Shown: positions 32,907 through 43,000 of the stretch, in pieces
Position numbering within the stretch: the first letter of the stretch is position 1
Layout of the letters: every line of letters begins with the position of its first letter
NCBI RefSeq assembly: GCF_020164495.1
Contig: NZ_JAIQYZ010000004.1
Coordinates: 119,458 to 183,457 of the forward strand
Direction of reading: 5' to 3'
Length of the DNA: 64,000 bases
Origin: Psychroflexus lacisalsi
GTDB lineage: Bacteria; Bacteroidota; Bacteroidia; Flavobacteriales; Flavobacteriaceae
Made by a program: the position numbers and the translations under genes
The notes under the pieces: generated by a model
What the model saw: only the letters and a program-made list of their open reading frames with translations
Told to the model about the DNA's origin: nothing
Databases searched by the model: none

Positions 32907-34370
32907 TTATAAACCTTTTATAAAACTACCGAAGGAATCACCAAAATTTAACTGAGTGTCGACCTGGTTTCTGTCTAGTTTTTTATGAACAGATAAGCCC
33001 CAAAGGATAAATTCCATCCAAAAGTACTTTTCACCTTTATCATAATTGGAGACATATTCATTTAGCATTTCTTCTAAAGGCTTGATTTTATTGAGAGCTG
33101 ATTCATATTCTGCATTAGAGTCATCTTCAAAAAACTGAACATCGTCATTCTTCATAAACCAATTCATAACTTTATCATACGATTGGTCCTCATCTTGTTT
33201 TTCTAGTTTTTTGATTTCAGGAAAATACTTAGGATATAGATTTAAAATTGCAGCTTCTATAAGTTGTTGAGCAACAAATTCAGCGCCTTCTTCTTCTCCT
33301 TCGTAAACCAATTCAACCTTACCAGTGATAGCCGGTATAATACCATTAAAATCACTTAATCTGAGGCACGTTTTATGATCTCCATTTACAAGAGCTCTCC
33401 GTTCTGCAGTACTCATTAAGTTTTCGAAAGCAGTAATACTTAGTCTTGCACTCACACCACTTTTAGAATCTACATAATGACTTTGTCTTGCTTCAATAGA
33501 AATTTGTTCTAGTAAGGTTCTTGCTAAATCTGGAACAATAATATTTTCTTTTTTGAAGTCAGACAGTTGAGCTTCCTGTTTGGTGATTTGCTTAGCAATC
33601 TCAATATCTTTAGGATAGTGTGTCAAAATTTGAGAGCCTATTCTATCTTTTAAAGGAGTAACAATGCTTCCTCGGTTGGTATAATCTTCTGGATTTGCGG
33701 TAAAGACAAATTGAAGATCCAATGCTAATCTTAAGTTGAAACCTCTTATTTGAACATCTCCTTCTTGAAGAATATTGAATAGAGCGACTTGAATTCTAGC
33801 TTGTAAATCTGGTAGCTCGTTGATAACGAAAATGCAACGATTGGCTCTAGGGATCATTCCATAATGAATTACTCTTTGGTCGGCATAGCTCAACTTTAAG
33901 TTAGCCGCTTTTATAGGATCGATGTCTCCAATCAAGTCCGCAACAGTCACATCTGGAGTAGCTAGTTTTTCTGCAAAACGCTCACTCCTGTGCAACCAAG
34001 AAATAGGTGTATCATCTCCTTTTTCTTCAATAAGTTCTCTGGCATATAAGGAAATAGGGTGGAAAGGATCATCGTTGATTTCAGACCCTTCGACTACTGG
34101 GATGTATTCATCCAGTAGATTTAAGAGTTGCCTTGCTATCCTTGTTTTGGCTTGGCCTCTTAAGCCCAGTAAATTGATATTATGCTTGGATAAAATAGCC
34201 TGTTCTAGCTGGGGAATGACGGTGTGTTCATAACCAAAAATACCCTCAAATGAAGATTTATCCTTTTTTAAATTATGAATGAGATTATCCCTCAACTCAT
34301 CTTTTATAGATCTTGATATATAAGAATTGGATTTTAAATCACCAAGTGTCTTTAGTGCAGTCAATTGCAT
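32907..34370 (-). CDS. MoxR/magnesium-chelatase-I-like AAA+ ATPase
   Basis: This AAA+ ATPase of about 487 residues has Walker A GLRGQAKTR (the KT form used in the MoxR/ChlI clade) and a Walker B strand ending IFVINELPDL. It then has the sensor region FTANPEDYTNRG, typical of the magnesium-chelatase subunit I family. No chlorophyll or cobalamin genes are near, so it is the general stress/assembly type, not a chelatase. It pairs with the VWA protein just upstream (stop at 34372), which in this clade forms the co-chaperone. I chose the ATG at 34370 because the upstream in-frame ATG at 34409 lies inside the previous gene. Confidence 0.8.
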   Translation of the reverse strand: MQLTALKTLGDLKSNSYISRSIKDELRDNLIHNLKKDKSSFEGIFGYEHTVIPQLEQAILSKHNINLLGLRGQAKTRIARQLLNLLDEYIPVVEGSEINDDPFHPISLYARELIEEKGDDTPISWLHRSERFAEKLATPDVTVADLIGDIDPIKAANLKLSYADQRVIHYGMIPRANRCIFVINELPDLQARIQVALFNILQEGDVQIRGFNLRLALDLQFVFTANPEDYTNRGSIVTPLKDRIGSQILTHYPKDIEIAKQITKQEAQLSDFKKENIIVPDLARTLLEQISIEARQSHYVDSKSGVSARLSITAFENLMSTAERRALVNGDHKTCLRLSDFNGIIPAITGKVELVYEGEEEGAEFVAQQLIEAAILNLYPKYFPEIKKLEKQDEDQSYDKVMNWFMKNDDVQFFEDDSNAEYESALNKIKPLEEMLNEYVSNYDKGEKYFWMEFILWGLSVHKKLDRNQVDTQLNFGDSFGSFIKGL

Positions 34371-34371
34371 A

Positions 34372-35481
34372 TTATATTTTTTTTCGTTTGTTATTTTCGT
34401 AATCTTCAAAAATCATCTCTCCTAAGCCCTTTAGCCCAGAGAAGTATGCTCTACCTTGGTTGGACTTGGTAAATTCCCTTACAAATTTTTGCAAATAGGG
34501 ATCAGAAGCAATCATAAAGGTGGTAATAGGTATCCTCAATTTTCTGGCTTGTGCAGCCATGTTGTAGCACTTTTTAGTGATGACATCATCTAGACTCGCA
34601 CTATTTTTATAGTAGCTCCCATCTGAAAGTTTTAAGCAACTTGGTTTACCATCGGTGATCATAAAGATTTGCTTATTTGCATTTCTCTTTCTGCTTAAAA
34701 TTTTCATGGCTAGTTGAAGTCCAGCCACAGTATTGGTATGATAAGGACCCACCTGTAAATAAGGTAAGTCTCCAATTTTTACAGGCCATGCATCGTTTCC
34801 AAAGACAATGATGTCTAAAGTATCTTTAGCATATTTTGTAGTAATCATTTCTGCCAAAGCCATTGCCACTTTCTTGGCCGGCGTTATTCTATCTTCACCA
34901 TACAAGATCATACTATGACTAATGTCTATCATGAGCACGGTGCTCATCTGTGTTTGGTGATGAGTATCGTTGACCACCAAATCATTTTCAGACATTTTAA
35001 ACTCATCGATGCCGTGATTAACCTGAGCATTTTTGAAGCTTTCGGTCATGGAGACTTGATCAAAACCGTCTCCAAACTGAAAATCTCTTAAATCGCCTGT
35101 TTTTTCGGTGCCAAGTCCAGTATGTTTGGTTTTATGTTTACCTGAGCCACTTCTTTTCAGTTTACCAAAAATTTGTTCCAAAGCGTGTTTTCTAATCGCC
35201 TGCTCTGTTTTATTGGTAATCTTGACCCCAGAATTCCCGTCAGGTTTTATCTCTTCACGGATGTATCCTTTGCTTTTAAGGTCCTCGATAAAATCATCAA
35301 TAGTGTAATCTTCATTAGTGATTTCGTAAGCTTTATCGAGTTCTCTTAACCAGTCTATAGCTTCATCAAAATCTCCTGAAGTATGCGTTATTAATTCCAT
35401 GAAAATATCCAGAAGCTTATCGAATAAACTTGTGGTCTCTTCATAAGTTTTAAAGACTATTCCTTTTCTATAATTTGCCAT
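34372..35481 (-). CDS. VWA-domain protein, partner of the MoxR-like ATPase
   Basis: The 369-residue protein has a charged N-terminal half and a C-terminal von Willebrand A domain. The metal-ion site is intact: DISHS, then the Thr of HTNT and the Asp of TDGKPS, as needed for Mg-dependent binding of a target. MoxR ATPases use such proteins to present or insert metals and assemble complexes. The stop codon is directly followed by the ATPase gene, so the two are translationally coupled. No signal peptide or membrane segment is visible, so it should act in the cytoplasm. Confidence 0.8.
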   Translation of the reverse strand: MANYRKGIVFKTYEETTSLFDKLLDIFMELITHTSGDFDEAIDWLRELDKAYEITNEDYTIDDFIEDLKSKGYIREEIKPDGNSGVKITNKTEQAIRKHALEQIFGKLKRSGSGKHKTKHTGLGTEKTGDLRDFQFGDGFDQVSMTESFKNAQVNHGIDEFKMSENDLVVNDTHHQTQMSTVLMIDISHSMILYGEDRITPAKKVAMALAEMITTKYAKDTLDIIVFGNDAWPVKIGDLPYLQVGPYHTNTVAGLQLAMKILSRKRNANKQIFMITDGKPSCLKLSDGSYYKNSASLDDVITKKCYNMAAQARKLRIPITTFMIASDPYLQKFVREFTKSNQGRAYFSGLKGLGEMIFEDYENNKRKKI

Positions 35482-35559
35482 ACCTTAAAAGTAGTAGAAA
35501 TAAGAGGAGGTAAGGAATAAGTTTGTGTTAAACTGTTTTTAAAACTAAACTAGTTTTTT

Positions 35560-36906
35560 CTACGTTTTATCGAGGTACTTATTTCGGAATTTAATCACTA
35601 GAGCTAAGCTTCTAATGAGCATCCAAACAAAGAAGGCAATCCAAATCGCGTAGAGCTTGAGTCCCAGATAATCAAAAATTAACAGAGTTGGCCAAAACCC
35701 GAGGAATGTCGCGACGAGTAGGACGTTTCTGAGGTATTTCGCCTCTCCTAGACCTTTAAAAATCCCATCAAACATAAATGCAATGGAGTTGATAGGTTGC
35801 ATCAACAATACAAGCCAGAAAACGGAAGAAAATAGCAGTAAGACTTGTTCATCTTTATTGAAGATAAGACCTATTTCATCATAAAATAGCGCACAGATTC
35901 CCATTAATATTAGTGCTATGATCACTGCATATTTACTGATGTCCTTGCTCAAGTCCCAGAGTTTAGTATAGGCTTTTGCCCCTAGAAGTTTACCTCCAAT
36001 GGCATTTCCGGCATTGGCATAACCATCAATAAAGAACGAGAAAAACAACCAAATGTTCATCAAAATACTCTGTGCAGCAATATAATTTTTACCATAATCT
36101 GTAGCATAAGAGTTTGCTAGGTAAATGGCGATATTGAGTGCAAGCGTTCTCAAAAATAAATTGGAGGCCATTGAGATAAGAGGCTTCAAATTTGGGTTGA
36201 GATTCAAGCTAAGTTTAAGGTGAAATGGAGTCTTTTTAATAAAAAAATACAGAGCCATAGCTAGCATTACCCCTTGTGCAATGATACTTGCAATCGCCGC
36301 CCCTTCAAGATGCATGGCAGGTATAAATCCTTCAATTCCATACACCAAAAGAAAATCCAGACCTATATTCACAGCACCACCAACGAGGCTGCATTTCATT
36401 GCCCACAATGTATTTTGCAACCCTCGGAAAACTCCAAATATGGCAAAAGTGACGAGTGTAAAGGGGTAGCCTAAAGCTCTTATCCTGTAGTAACTTTTTG
36501 TATAGTCAAGAATCAATCCTTCAGCATTGTAGGCGCTGAAAATCAATTCAGCAAAAAATGCGGTGATGAAATAAATAAGTAAACTCAGTAAAAAGTTCAG
36601 TAATATGGTTTGAGGGACCAGGGTTTTGACAGCATGTAACCTGTTTGAGCCTAAATGTTGTGAGACTAAAGCTGAAATGGCAGTTTTCGTTTGAGCTAGA
36701 ATCCAAATGATTGCCGATAGAAAGGAACCAACGATGCCTGCTGCGGCCAAAGCTTCAACAGCATTCTCCTCAACATTGCCAATTATAGCAATATCACTTA
36801 ATGATATGAGTGGTTCTGCAATTCCAGCTATGATTGCAGGAATTGCAATAGTATTTATCTCTTTAAAAGATACTTTGGGAGTTTTTATTTGAGTATTAGA
36901 GGACAT
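35560..36906 (-). CDS. MATE-family efflux transporter
   Basis: The 448-residue protein has about twelve hydrophobic segments and the MATE start AIPAIIAGIAEPLISLSDIA, then the AAAGIVGSF region. The second half carries MQPINSIAFMFDGIFKGLGE, characteristic of the DinF-like group. It probably exports drugs or metabolites in exchange for Na+ or H+. Its start overlaps the end of murF by 11 bases, so the two are co-transcribed and probably coupled. Its substrate cannot be told. Confidence 0.85.
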   Translation of the reverse strand: MSSNTQIKTPKVSFKEINTIAIPAIIAGIAEPLISLSDIAIIGNVEENAVEALAAAGIVGSFLSAIIWILAQTKTAISALVSQHLGSNRLHAVKTLVPQTILLNFLLSLLIYFITAFFAELIFSAYNAEGLILDYTKSYYRIRALGYPFTLVTFAIFGVFRGLQNTLWAMKCSLVGGAVNIGLDFLLVYGIEGFIPAMHLEGAAIASIIAQGVMLAMALYFFIKKTPFHLKLSLNLNPNLKPLISMASNLFLRTLALNIAIYLANSYATDYGKNYIAAQSILMNIWLFFSFFIDGYANAGNAIGGKLLGAKAYTKLWDLSKDISKYAVIIALILMGICALFYDEIGLIFNKDEQVLLLFSSVFWLVLLMQPINSIAFMFDGIFKGLGEAKYLRNVLLVATFLGFWPTLLIFDYLGLKLYAIWIAFFVWMLIRSLALVIKFRNKYLDKT

Positions 36907-38179
36907 CCATGATACTTTCCAATTTCATTCCTCTTGACCCTTTAACTAATATTGGTGAAGAAATTCTAGAGATGTCTTCTTCAATGTATTTTTGAAGGTC
37001 ACTTGTCGTTTTAAAACCAATCACATTCTCAAATTCTGAAGATACCTTATGAAATCGTTCACCACAGACCAGAATATTTTCAAACCCCAGATACTGGCAA
37101 GTGTCTAATATATGAAAGTGCTCTTTGACCGAATCTTCACCAATTTCAAACATATCGCCCAATATCACAGTCTTATGATCTCCTTTCATTTGTTTAAAAC
37201 TTTCCAAAACAGCTTTCATGCTTGTAGGATTTGCGTTATAAGCATCGAGTAAGATATGTTTGCCGTTTTTTTCGATGATTTGAGACCTCATTTCTTCCGG
37301 CACAAAGTTTTCAATTGCCTGCTTTATGTTTTCCTTATCAACACCAAAGTATCGTCCAATACCAATTGATGCAGATACATTCTTAAAATTATAACTTCCT
37401 ACCAATTTGGTTTCTATAATTAAATTGGAATATTCAACTGTCACAAATGGTTGCGTTTCCATTAGAACAACCTGACAATCGGAAAGAGATTTTTCGCCAA
37501 TGCTATAGTTTTTATGTTGTATTGCTTTTTCTACTTGAATTTCGTCATCTCTATTAAAGAAAATGAGTCCATCGTTTTCAATTAGGTAATCGTACAATTC
37601 AGATTTCCCTTTTATCACACCCTCTATGCCCCCAAAACCTTCCAAATGGGCTTTGCCAAAATTGGTTATATAACCGTAATTAGGTTCTGCAATATTACAT
37701 AAGGATTCAATTTCTTTTTGGTGGTTTGCACCCATTTCTACAATACCAAAATCCAATTCGGCCGTAAAGGATAACAAGGTGAGAGGAACACCAATATGAT
37801 TATTAAGATTTCCTTCAGTAGCTTTTACTTTAAATTCTTTTGATAGGACTTCTAAAACTAGCTTTTTGGTAGTGGTTTTCCCGTTACTTCCGGTAATCGC
37901 CAGTATTGGTATATCGATTTGTTTTCTATGGAAATTTGCCAATTCTTGTAGAGTCAGCAAAACATCTTCAACGATGACTTTGGAATCATCTTTCTGATTT
38001 TTATCATCAACTACTGCAAGTAGTGCTCCTCTTTCTAATGCTTGATCGGCGTATTCATTTCCATCGAAGTTTTCACCTTTTAAAGCAAAATAAATTGAAT
38101 TTTTCTTAAGTTTTCTAGTGTCAGTACAAATCCCGCTGCTTTCTAGAAATTTTGAATACAGATCTGATATATTTTTCAT
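36896..38179 (-). CDS. murF: UDP-MurNAc-tripeptide-D-Ala-D-Ala ligase MurF
   Basis: This is a 427-residue Mur ligase that adds D-alanyl-D-alanine to UDP-N-acetylmuramoyl-tripeptide, the last cytoplasmic step of the peptidoglycan precursor. Evidence is the N-terminal substrate domain (KNSIYFALKGENFDGNEYAD), the ATP loop ITGSNGKTTT at about residue 95-104, VEMGANHQKEIESL, and DAYNANPTSM, a MurF hallmark. The length is normal. It lies downstream of gldJ with a terminator between, an arrangement common in Flavobacteriaceae. Confidence 0.93.
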   Translation of the reverse strand: MKNISDLYSKFLESSGICTDTRKLKKNSIYFALKGENFDGNEYADQALERGALLAVVDDKNQKDDSKVIVEDVLLTLQELANFHRKQIDIPILAITGSNGKTTTKKLVLEVLSKEFKVKATEGNLNNHIGVPLTLLSFTAELDFGIVEMGANHQKEIESLCNIAEPNYGYITNFGKAHLEGFGGIEGVIKGKSELYDYLIENDGLIFFNRDDEIQVEKAIQHKNYSIGEKSLSDCQVVLMETQPFVTVEYSNLIIETKLVGSYNFKNVSASIGIGRYFGVDKENIKQAIENFVPEEMRSQIIEKNGKHILLDAYNANPTSMKAVLESFKQMKGDHKTVILGDMFEIGEDSVKEHFHILDTCQYLGFENILVCGERFHKVSSEFENVIGFKTTSDLQKYIEEDISRISSPILVKGSRGMKLESIMDVL

Positions 38180-38190
38180 GATTGGGTATA

Positions 38191-38223
38191 AAAAAAGCTC
38201 TAATACAAAATTAGAGCTTTTTT
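38191..38223 (-). terminator. Terminator of gldJ
   Basis: AAAAAAGCTCTAAT pairs with ATTAGAGCTTTTTT around a short loop, and the minus-strand side ends in a T run. It lies just after the gldJ stop and before murF. Confidence 0.8.
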
Positions 38224-38245
38224 AAAAGAGTTAGTCGGTTATAAT

Positions 38246-39898
38246 TTAATTTCTTGTTCTTCTGCCCTTGTTGGATTTTGAGCCAACCTTTGACATTGCA
38301 TTTCTAAAACCAATATCATCTGTTGCCATATCCTGTGGAAAATATCTCCTTTGAGCCGGATCCATCCAATATGCCCTATCTCTCCAGGATCCACCCTTAT
38401 ATACTCTCACGTTATCATCGATAAGCGTTGTTCTATCAGATGAACCATCATAACGTCTGTTTATTTCACCATCCTTAAGTGTTACCTTATTGTTTGGAGA
38501 ATTATACATCTCTTTGACATCTTCATCAGATGAACGCTTCTCATAGTCTCTAGAAGAGGACTTGTCTCCATCTCTGAAATTGACATTATCACTTTTTGAA
38601 AATTGAGTTCTCAAGTAAGTTTCCTGATCTCCGATTTTTACCTGAGCAATTTCGCCTGGTGTATTTCTTGCCACAATTCTACCATTGCTTAAGGTGTCAT
38701 AAATAACCTCATCTGCAGTAAGCACTTTTACTTTACCATCTTCAGTAATCGCATTTTTAGTATAGACATTACCTCTAAAGTAGTTGAAGTCATTGTATTC
38801 ATTATCAACTCTTGGTCTGTAAACATCTGCTACCCATTCTGAAACGTTTCCTGCCATGTCATATAAACCATAATCATTCGGTTCATATGATTTTACTTCA
38901 GCAGTAATATCTGCTCCGTCATCACTCCAGCCAGCTATACCACCATAATCACCCTGACCTTGCTTGAAGTTAGCGCGTTGATCGCCAATAGTTTTTCTGT
39001 CACCAGATCTTGTATATTGTCCATCCCAAGGGTATTTTTTTCTACCTCTGTAAGAATTATAATCCCTTAGAGAGCTTTGACCTAATGCAGCATATTCCCA
39101 TTCAGCTTCAGTAGGAAGTCTATAAGCAGGAAGTAATTCTCCGTCCTTTCTCTGTACGTAAACGTTTGTGCTGTCTGGATTATTTCTTAATTTTCTATCA
39201 GTTTCTCTTCCACCTCTAGTGATTGAATCATTCCCTCCGTAGACTTGACTTGGTGCGTTAAGATATGTTTCTGTACTAAAAATATTATCAGCACTGCTAT
39301 TTTTATAGGCATCTCTCGATGTGTACCCTTTATCTGATAGACGTTTTTCGTTAACACGGTCTGTTCTCCATTGGCTAAATTCAGTAGCTTGTATCCAATT
39401 CACTCCAACTACAGGATAATTGTGAAAAGCAGGATGTCTCAAATAGTTATTTACCATGTTTTCATTAAATCCTAACGGATTTCTCCAAACCAAAGTGTCT
39501 GGCAATGCTCCAGTATAAATGTTTTTATAACGTTCTTCAATTGGGGGGAATACTTGCTTTAACCAATCCAAATATTCTAAATACATTACATTGGTCACTT
39601 CTGTTTCGTCTATGTAGAAAGATTGGATGTGCTGTTGAGTTGGTGTATTATTCCAATCGTGCATAGGATCATCTTGAACTCTACCCATTGTGAATGTTCC
39701 ACCTTCCACAAAAAGCAATCCTGGACCAGGTTCCTGACCTTCGTAGTCAGTTTTGTAGCTTACGCCTCCATCTCTACCGCTTAAATCCCAACCGGTAGCT
39801 CTTGAGTTACTTTTGTAGTCCCTCGAGTTATTACAGCTTGTCATAGCAATAGCTAAGGATGCAAGCATACATGATTTAACGAAGTTTTTCATAATCAT
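38246..39898 (-). CDS. gldJ: Gliding motility lipoprotein GldJ
   Basis: A lipoprotein signal with the lipobox AMTSC (cysteine 22) is followed by an FGE/SUMF1-like domain: FVEGGTFTMGRVQDDP, FYIDETEVTNVMYLEYLDWL, LPTEAEWEYAALGQ, DYGLYDMAGNVSEWVADVYR and KGGSWRDRAYWMDP. The 550 residues match GldJ, an outer-membrane-associated lipoprotein needed for gliding and for stability of the T9SS component GldK. Unlike true FGE enzymes it is structural. It lies divergently from porU and just before murF, the conserved layout of this locus. Confidence 0.93.
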   Translation of the reverse strand: MIMKNFVKSCMLASLAIAMTSCNNSRDYKSNSRATGWDLSGRDGGVSYKTDYEGQEPGPGLLFVEGGTFTMGRVQDDPMHDWNNTPTQQHIQSFYIDETEVTNVMYLEYLDWLKQVFPPIEERYKNIYTGALPDTLVWRNPLGFNENMVNNYLRHPAFHNYPVVGVNWIQATEFSQWRTDRVNEKRLSDKGYTSRDAYKNSSADNIFSTETYLNAPSQVYGGNDSITRGGRETDRKLRNNPDSTNVYVQRKDGELLPAYRLPTEAEWEYAALGQSSLRDYNSYRGRKKYPWDGQYTRSGDRKTIGDQRANFKQGQGDYGGIAGWSDDGADITAEVKSYEPNDYGLYDMAGNVSEWVADVYRPRVDNEYNDFNYFRGNVYTKNAITEDGKVKVLTADEVIYDTLSNGRIVARNTPGEIAQVKIGDQETYLRTQFSKSDNVNFRDGDKSSSRDYEKRSSDEDVKEMYNSPNNKVTLKDGEINRRYDGSSDRTTLIDDNVRVYKGGSWRDRAYWMDPAQRRYFPQDMATDDIGFRNAMSKVGSKSNKGRRTRN

Positions 39899-40063
39899 AA
39901 TTTCGATTTTAATCCAAAATTTGTTCGCAATATAATGATTAACGCTGTATTAACAAGAATATTTTCAATTCCGAAAATTTATTTTCCTGACTTGATTTAA
40001 TTCTATATTTAATATACTATCATTGTTTAGTCAACGTTATAGTTTGTATTCAATTGTATTTAA

Positions 40064-43000
40064 ATGAGAATTCTATTATTACTAATATTTATATTCATTT
40101 ACGTAATTAGTCCTGCACAGGTTGGTAAAGTTAATATAAATTGGGGTAATGACAATAATATTGCTAAAAAAAACACTAGTGAAATTGATTTCAATCAACT
40201 GGATATATCTTATTTTAATTATTATCCAAATGAGGCTTTTTTAGAATATACATATTTTATTGATGCCAACTCCAACTCCTTAAGTCTCACAAATATAATT
40301 ACAGAAGCTGTTTCTGAAGATATTCAAGAGGACATCAAGAATATCCCAAATCAAGTAGAGTATTCTTTTTCCAGGGTTGCAGGAACTCAAGGTCAAAAAG
40401 CTCTACTTCGACTCAATCCTTTTTTTTTCAACAATAATAGAATAGAAAAGATTATTTCCTTTGATGTAGTCTCCGATCAAAATTCTCAAGCCTCTTTTAA
40501 ACCAAGCTCTAATTCTAATAAAAATACTACTGCAATAACCAATTCAATTTTTGCATCGGGTGAAATCAAAAAATTCTATGTTGAAGAAACCGGAATTCAT
40601 CGCCTGGATTTTGCATTCTTGAGAACTCTGGGTATTAATGCGTCATCCATCCCAACAAGTAATTTGAAAATATTTGGTCATGGCGGCGGGATGCTTCCTC
40701 TGGTAAATCAAGACAATCAATATTATGATCCGCCCGAGTTATCCATTCAGGTTTTTGATGGGGGTGATGGCACTTTTGACTCAGGAGATTACGCATTGTT
40801 TTACGCGACCAATACAGAGGGCTGGAGTGAAGAAAATGAAACCAATTTAAACCTCTATACAGACAGGTCTTACTATTATTTGTCCGTGGATTCTGGGGGA
40901 GGCAAAAGAATGCTTGTATTGAACCAACCTGCGGGTAATCCCTCAACTACTATAAATGAGTTTGATGATTATCAATTCTTTGAGGTTGATGAAACCAGTT
41001 TGTCTTTGGTCGGCAGACGTTGGTTTGGTGATCGATTCGATATTGAGACCGAAAGAACCTATGAATTCAGTTTTCCAAATTTAGTTCAAAATCAACCAGT
41101 TCAATTAGATGTCAGAGTTGGAGCAATTTCACCTCTTAGAAGTTCTTTTGACATTTCTGTAAATGGTAATTTAGTCAACAATATTCTTATTCTTGAAACA
41201 GCCGCAAATTTGCCTTCAAGAGGAAATAGTCGTCAATTTCAGGTTCCTTTAAATTCAGATGAGATCGCTGTGACAATGACCTACAACAAAAATGGAAATC
41301 CTGGAGCAACTGGTTTTCTTGACTTTGTTTCAGTTGAGGCTAGGCGAGAATTGATAGCGAATGAAGAGCAATTTCAGTTTAAAAATAATGACGTAGCGAC
41401 TTTATCTGGAATTGGTGAATATGTTATTCAAAATGCATCGGAAATAACTCAAATCTGGGAAATTACAGATCCTATCAATCCAGCTTTTGTGTCAAACCAA
41501 GATCAAACATCTGTTTTTTCTTTCAAAAGCACGTTAGGTTCTGAAAGAGAATTTCAGGCAATCACTTCTTCATTTCTACAACCCCAAGTTGAATTAGGCA
41601 ACACTTCAGTGACCAATCAAAATATCAAGGGAACTATTTTGAGAAACAGACAAGGTCAATTTCAGGATTTAGACTATTTGATTATTACTCAATCTAGTTT
41701 TCTTTCGGCGGCAAATCGACTGGCTCAATATAGAAGAGATAATGATGGACTCGTTGTAAAAACCTTAGCTGTTGAAGATATATACGAGGAGTTTAATTCT
41801 GGAAAACAAGATATTGGCGCTATAAGAAACTTGGTTAAATATATATATGACAATGCTGAAGAAAGCAGGATTGAATTTCTGGGCATTATCGGCGATGCTT
41901 CTGTAGATTATAAAAACAGATTGCAAGGGAATACCAATATTGTCCCGACATTCCAAAGTTTAGGAAGTTTTTCTACAACTGTCTCCTCTTTTATGTCGGA
42001 TGATTTTTACACAATGATGGATCCAGATGAAGGGGATATCAGCAGGGGAGGACTTATGGATCTAGCTGTTGGAAGAATATTGGCTGATTCTCCGCAGCGA
42101 GCAAATGAAATGGTAGACAAAATCATATCCTCAGAACAGAAAGAATCGTATGCGCAATGGAGGAATAATTTTGTACTAATCTCAGATGATGCCAACACGG
42201 CCAGTGATTTTAGAAATCAGGAAAGACTAGATGAATTAGGAGATGAGATTTCGGAGCAGAAACCGACTGTCAACGTCAAGAAAATCCATTCAGATGCTTT
42301 TCAGCAGATTACAAGTGCTGGAGGTGATCGTTATCCTGACGTGAATAATGCTATTTCGGATGCCATAGAATTAGGGGCTTCAGTTGTTAATTATTTTGGA
42401 CATGGAGGTGAAGATGGACTTGCACAGGAACGAATTGTCACTCAAACCAATGTTCAAAGTTGGAGAAATCCAGATAGATATACCTGTTTTGTGACGGTTA
42501 CCTGTGAATTCACAAAATTTGATAATCCTTTGAGAATGACAGGTGGGGAGCTTACCTTTTGGAATGAAAATGGTGGAGCGTCTTCATTGGTCACAACTAC
42601 AAGAGCTATAACGGTGACTGCTGGCGTTAACTTTAACCAGGCATTCGCTCCCTTTCTTTTTGATTTTGTAAATAATGATGAGACCATTGCTCAATCTGTA
42701 GCAAGAGCTAAACAAGAACTTTCTGGAAATGGAAAACGGATTGTCTTTTTTATAGGAGACCCCGTCATGAGGTTACCATTACCAAAATCAAGAATTGAAT
42801 TAACAACCATAAATGAAACCCCGATCAGTCAATTTTCAGACACCTTACAGGCGCTTGGTAAATATAAATTTGAAGGACAAATTGTGGATAGTAATAACCA
42901 AAGTCTTCAAGATTTCAACGGAAATCTATCAGTCACGATTTTTGATAAAATAATAGATAGGAAAACACTTGGGAATGATGGTACCAGGATAAATGGGGGA

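Noticed and set aside
32907..34409. The MoxR/ChlI-like protein as a real magnesium chelatase subunit
   Set aside because: No chlorophyll or cobalamin genes are present; pairing with a VWA protein in a non-photosynthetic bacterium points to the general MoxR group.
40635..40946. A 103-codon open frame opposite porU
   Set aside because: It lies fully within porU on the opposite strand and its sequence shows no protein-like features.
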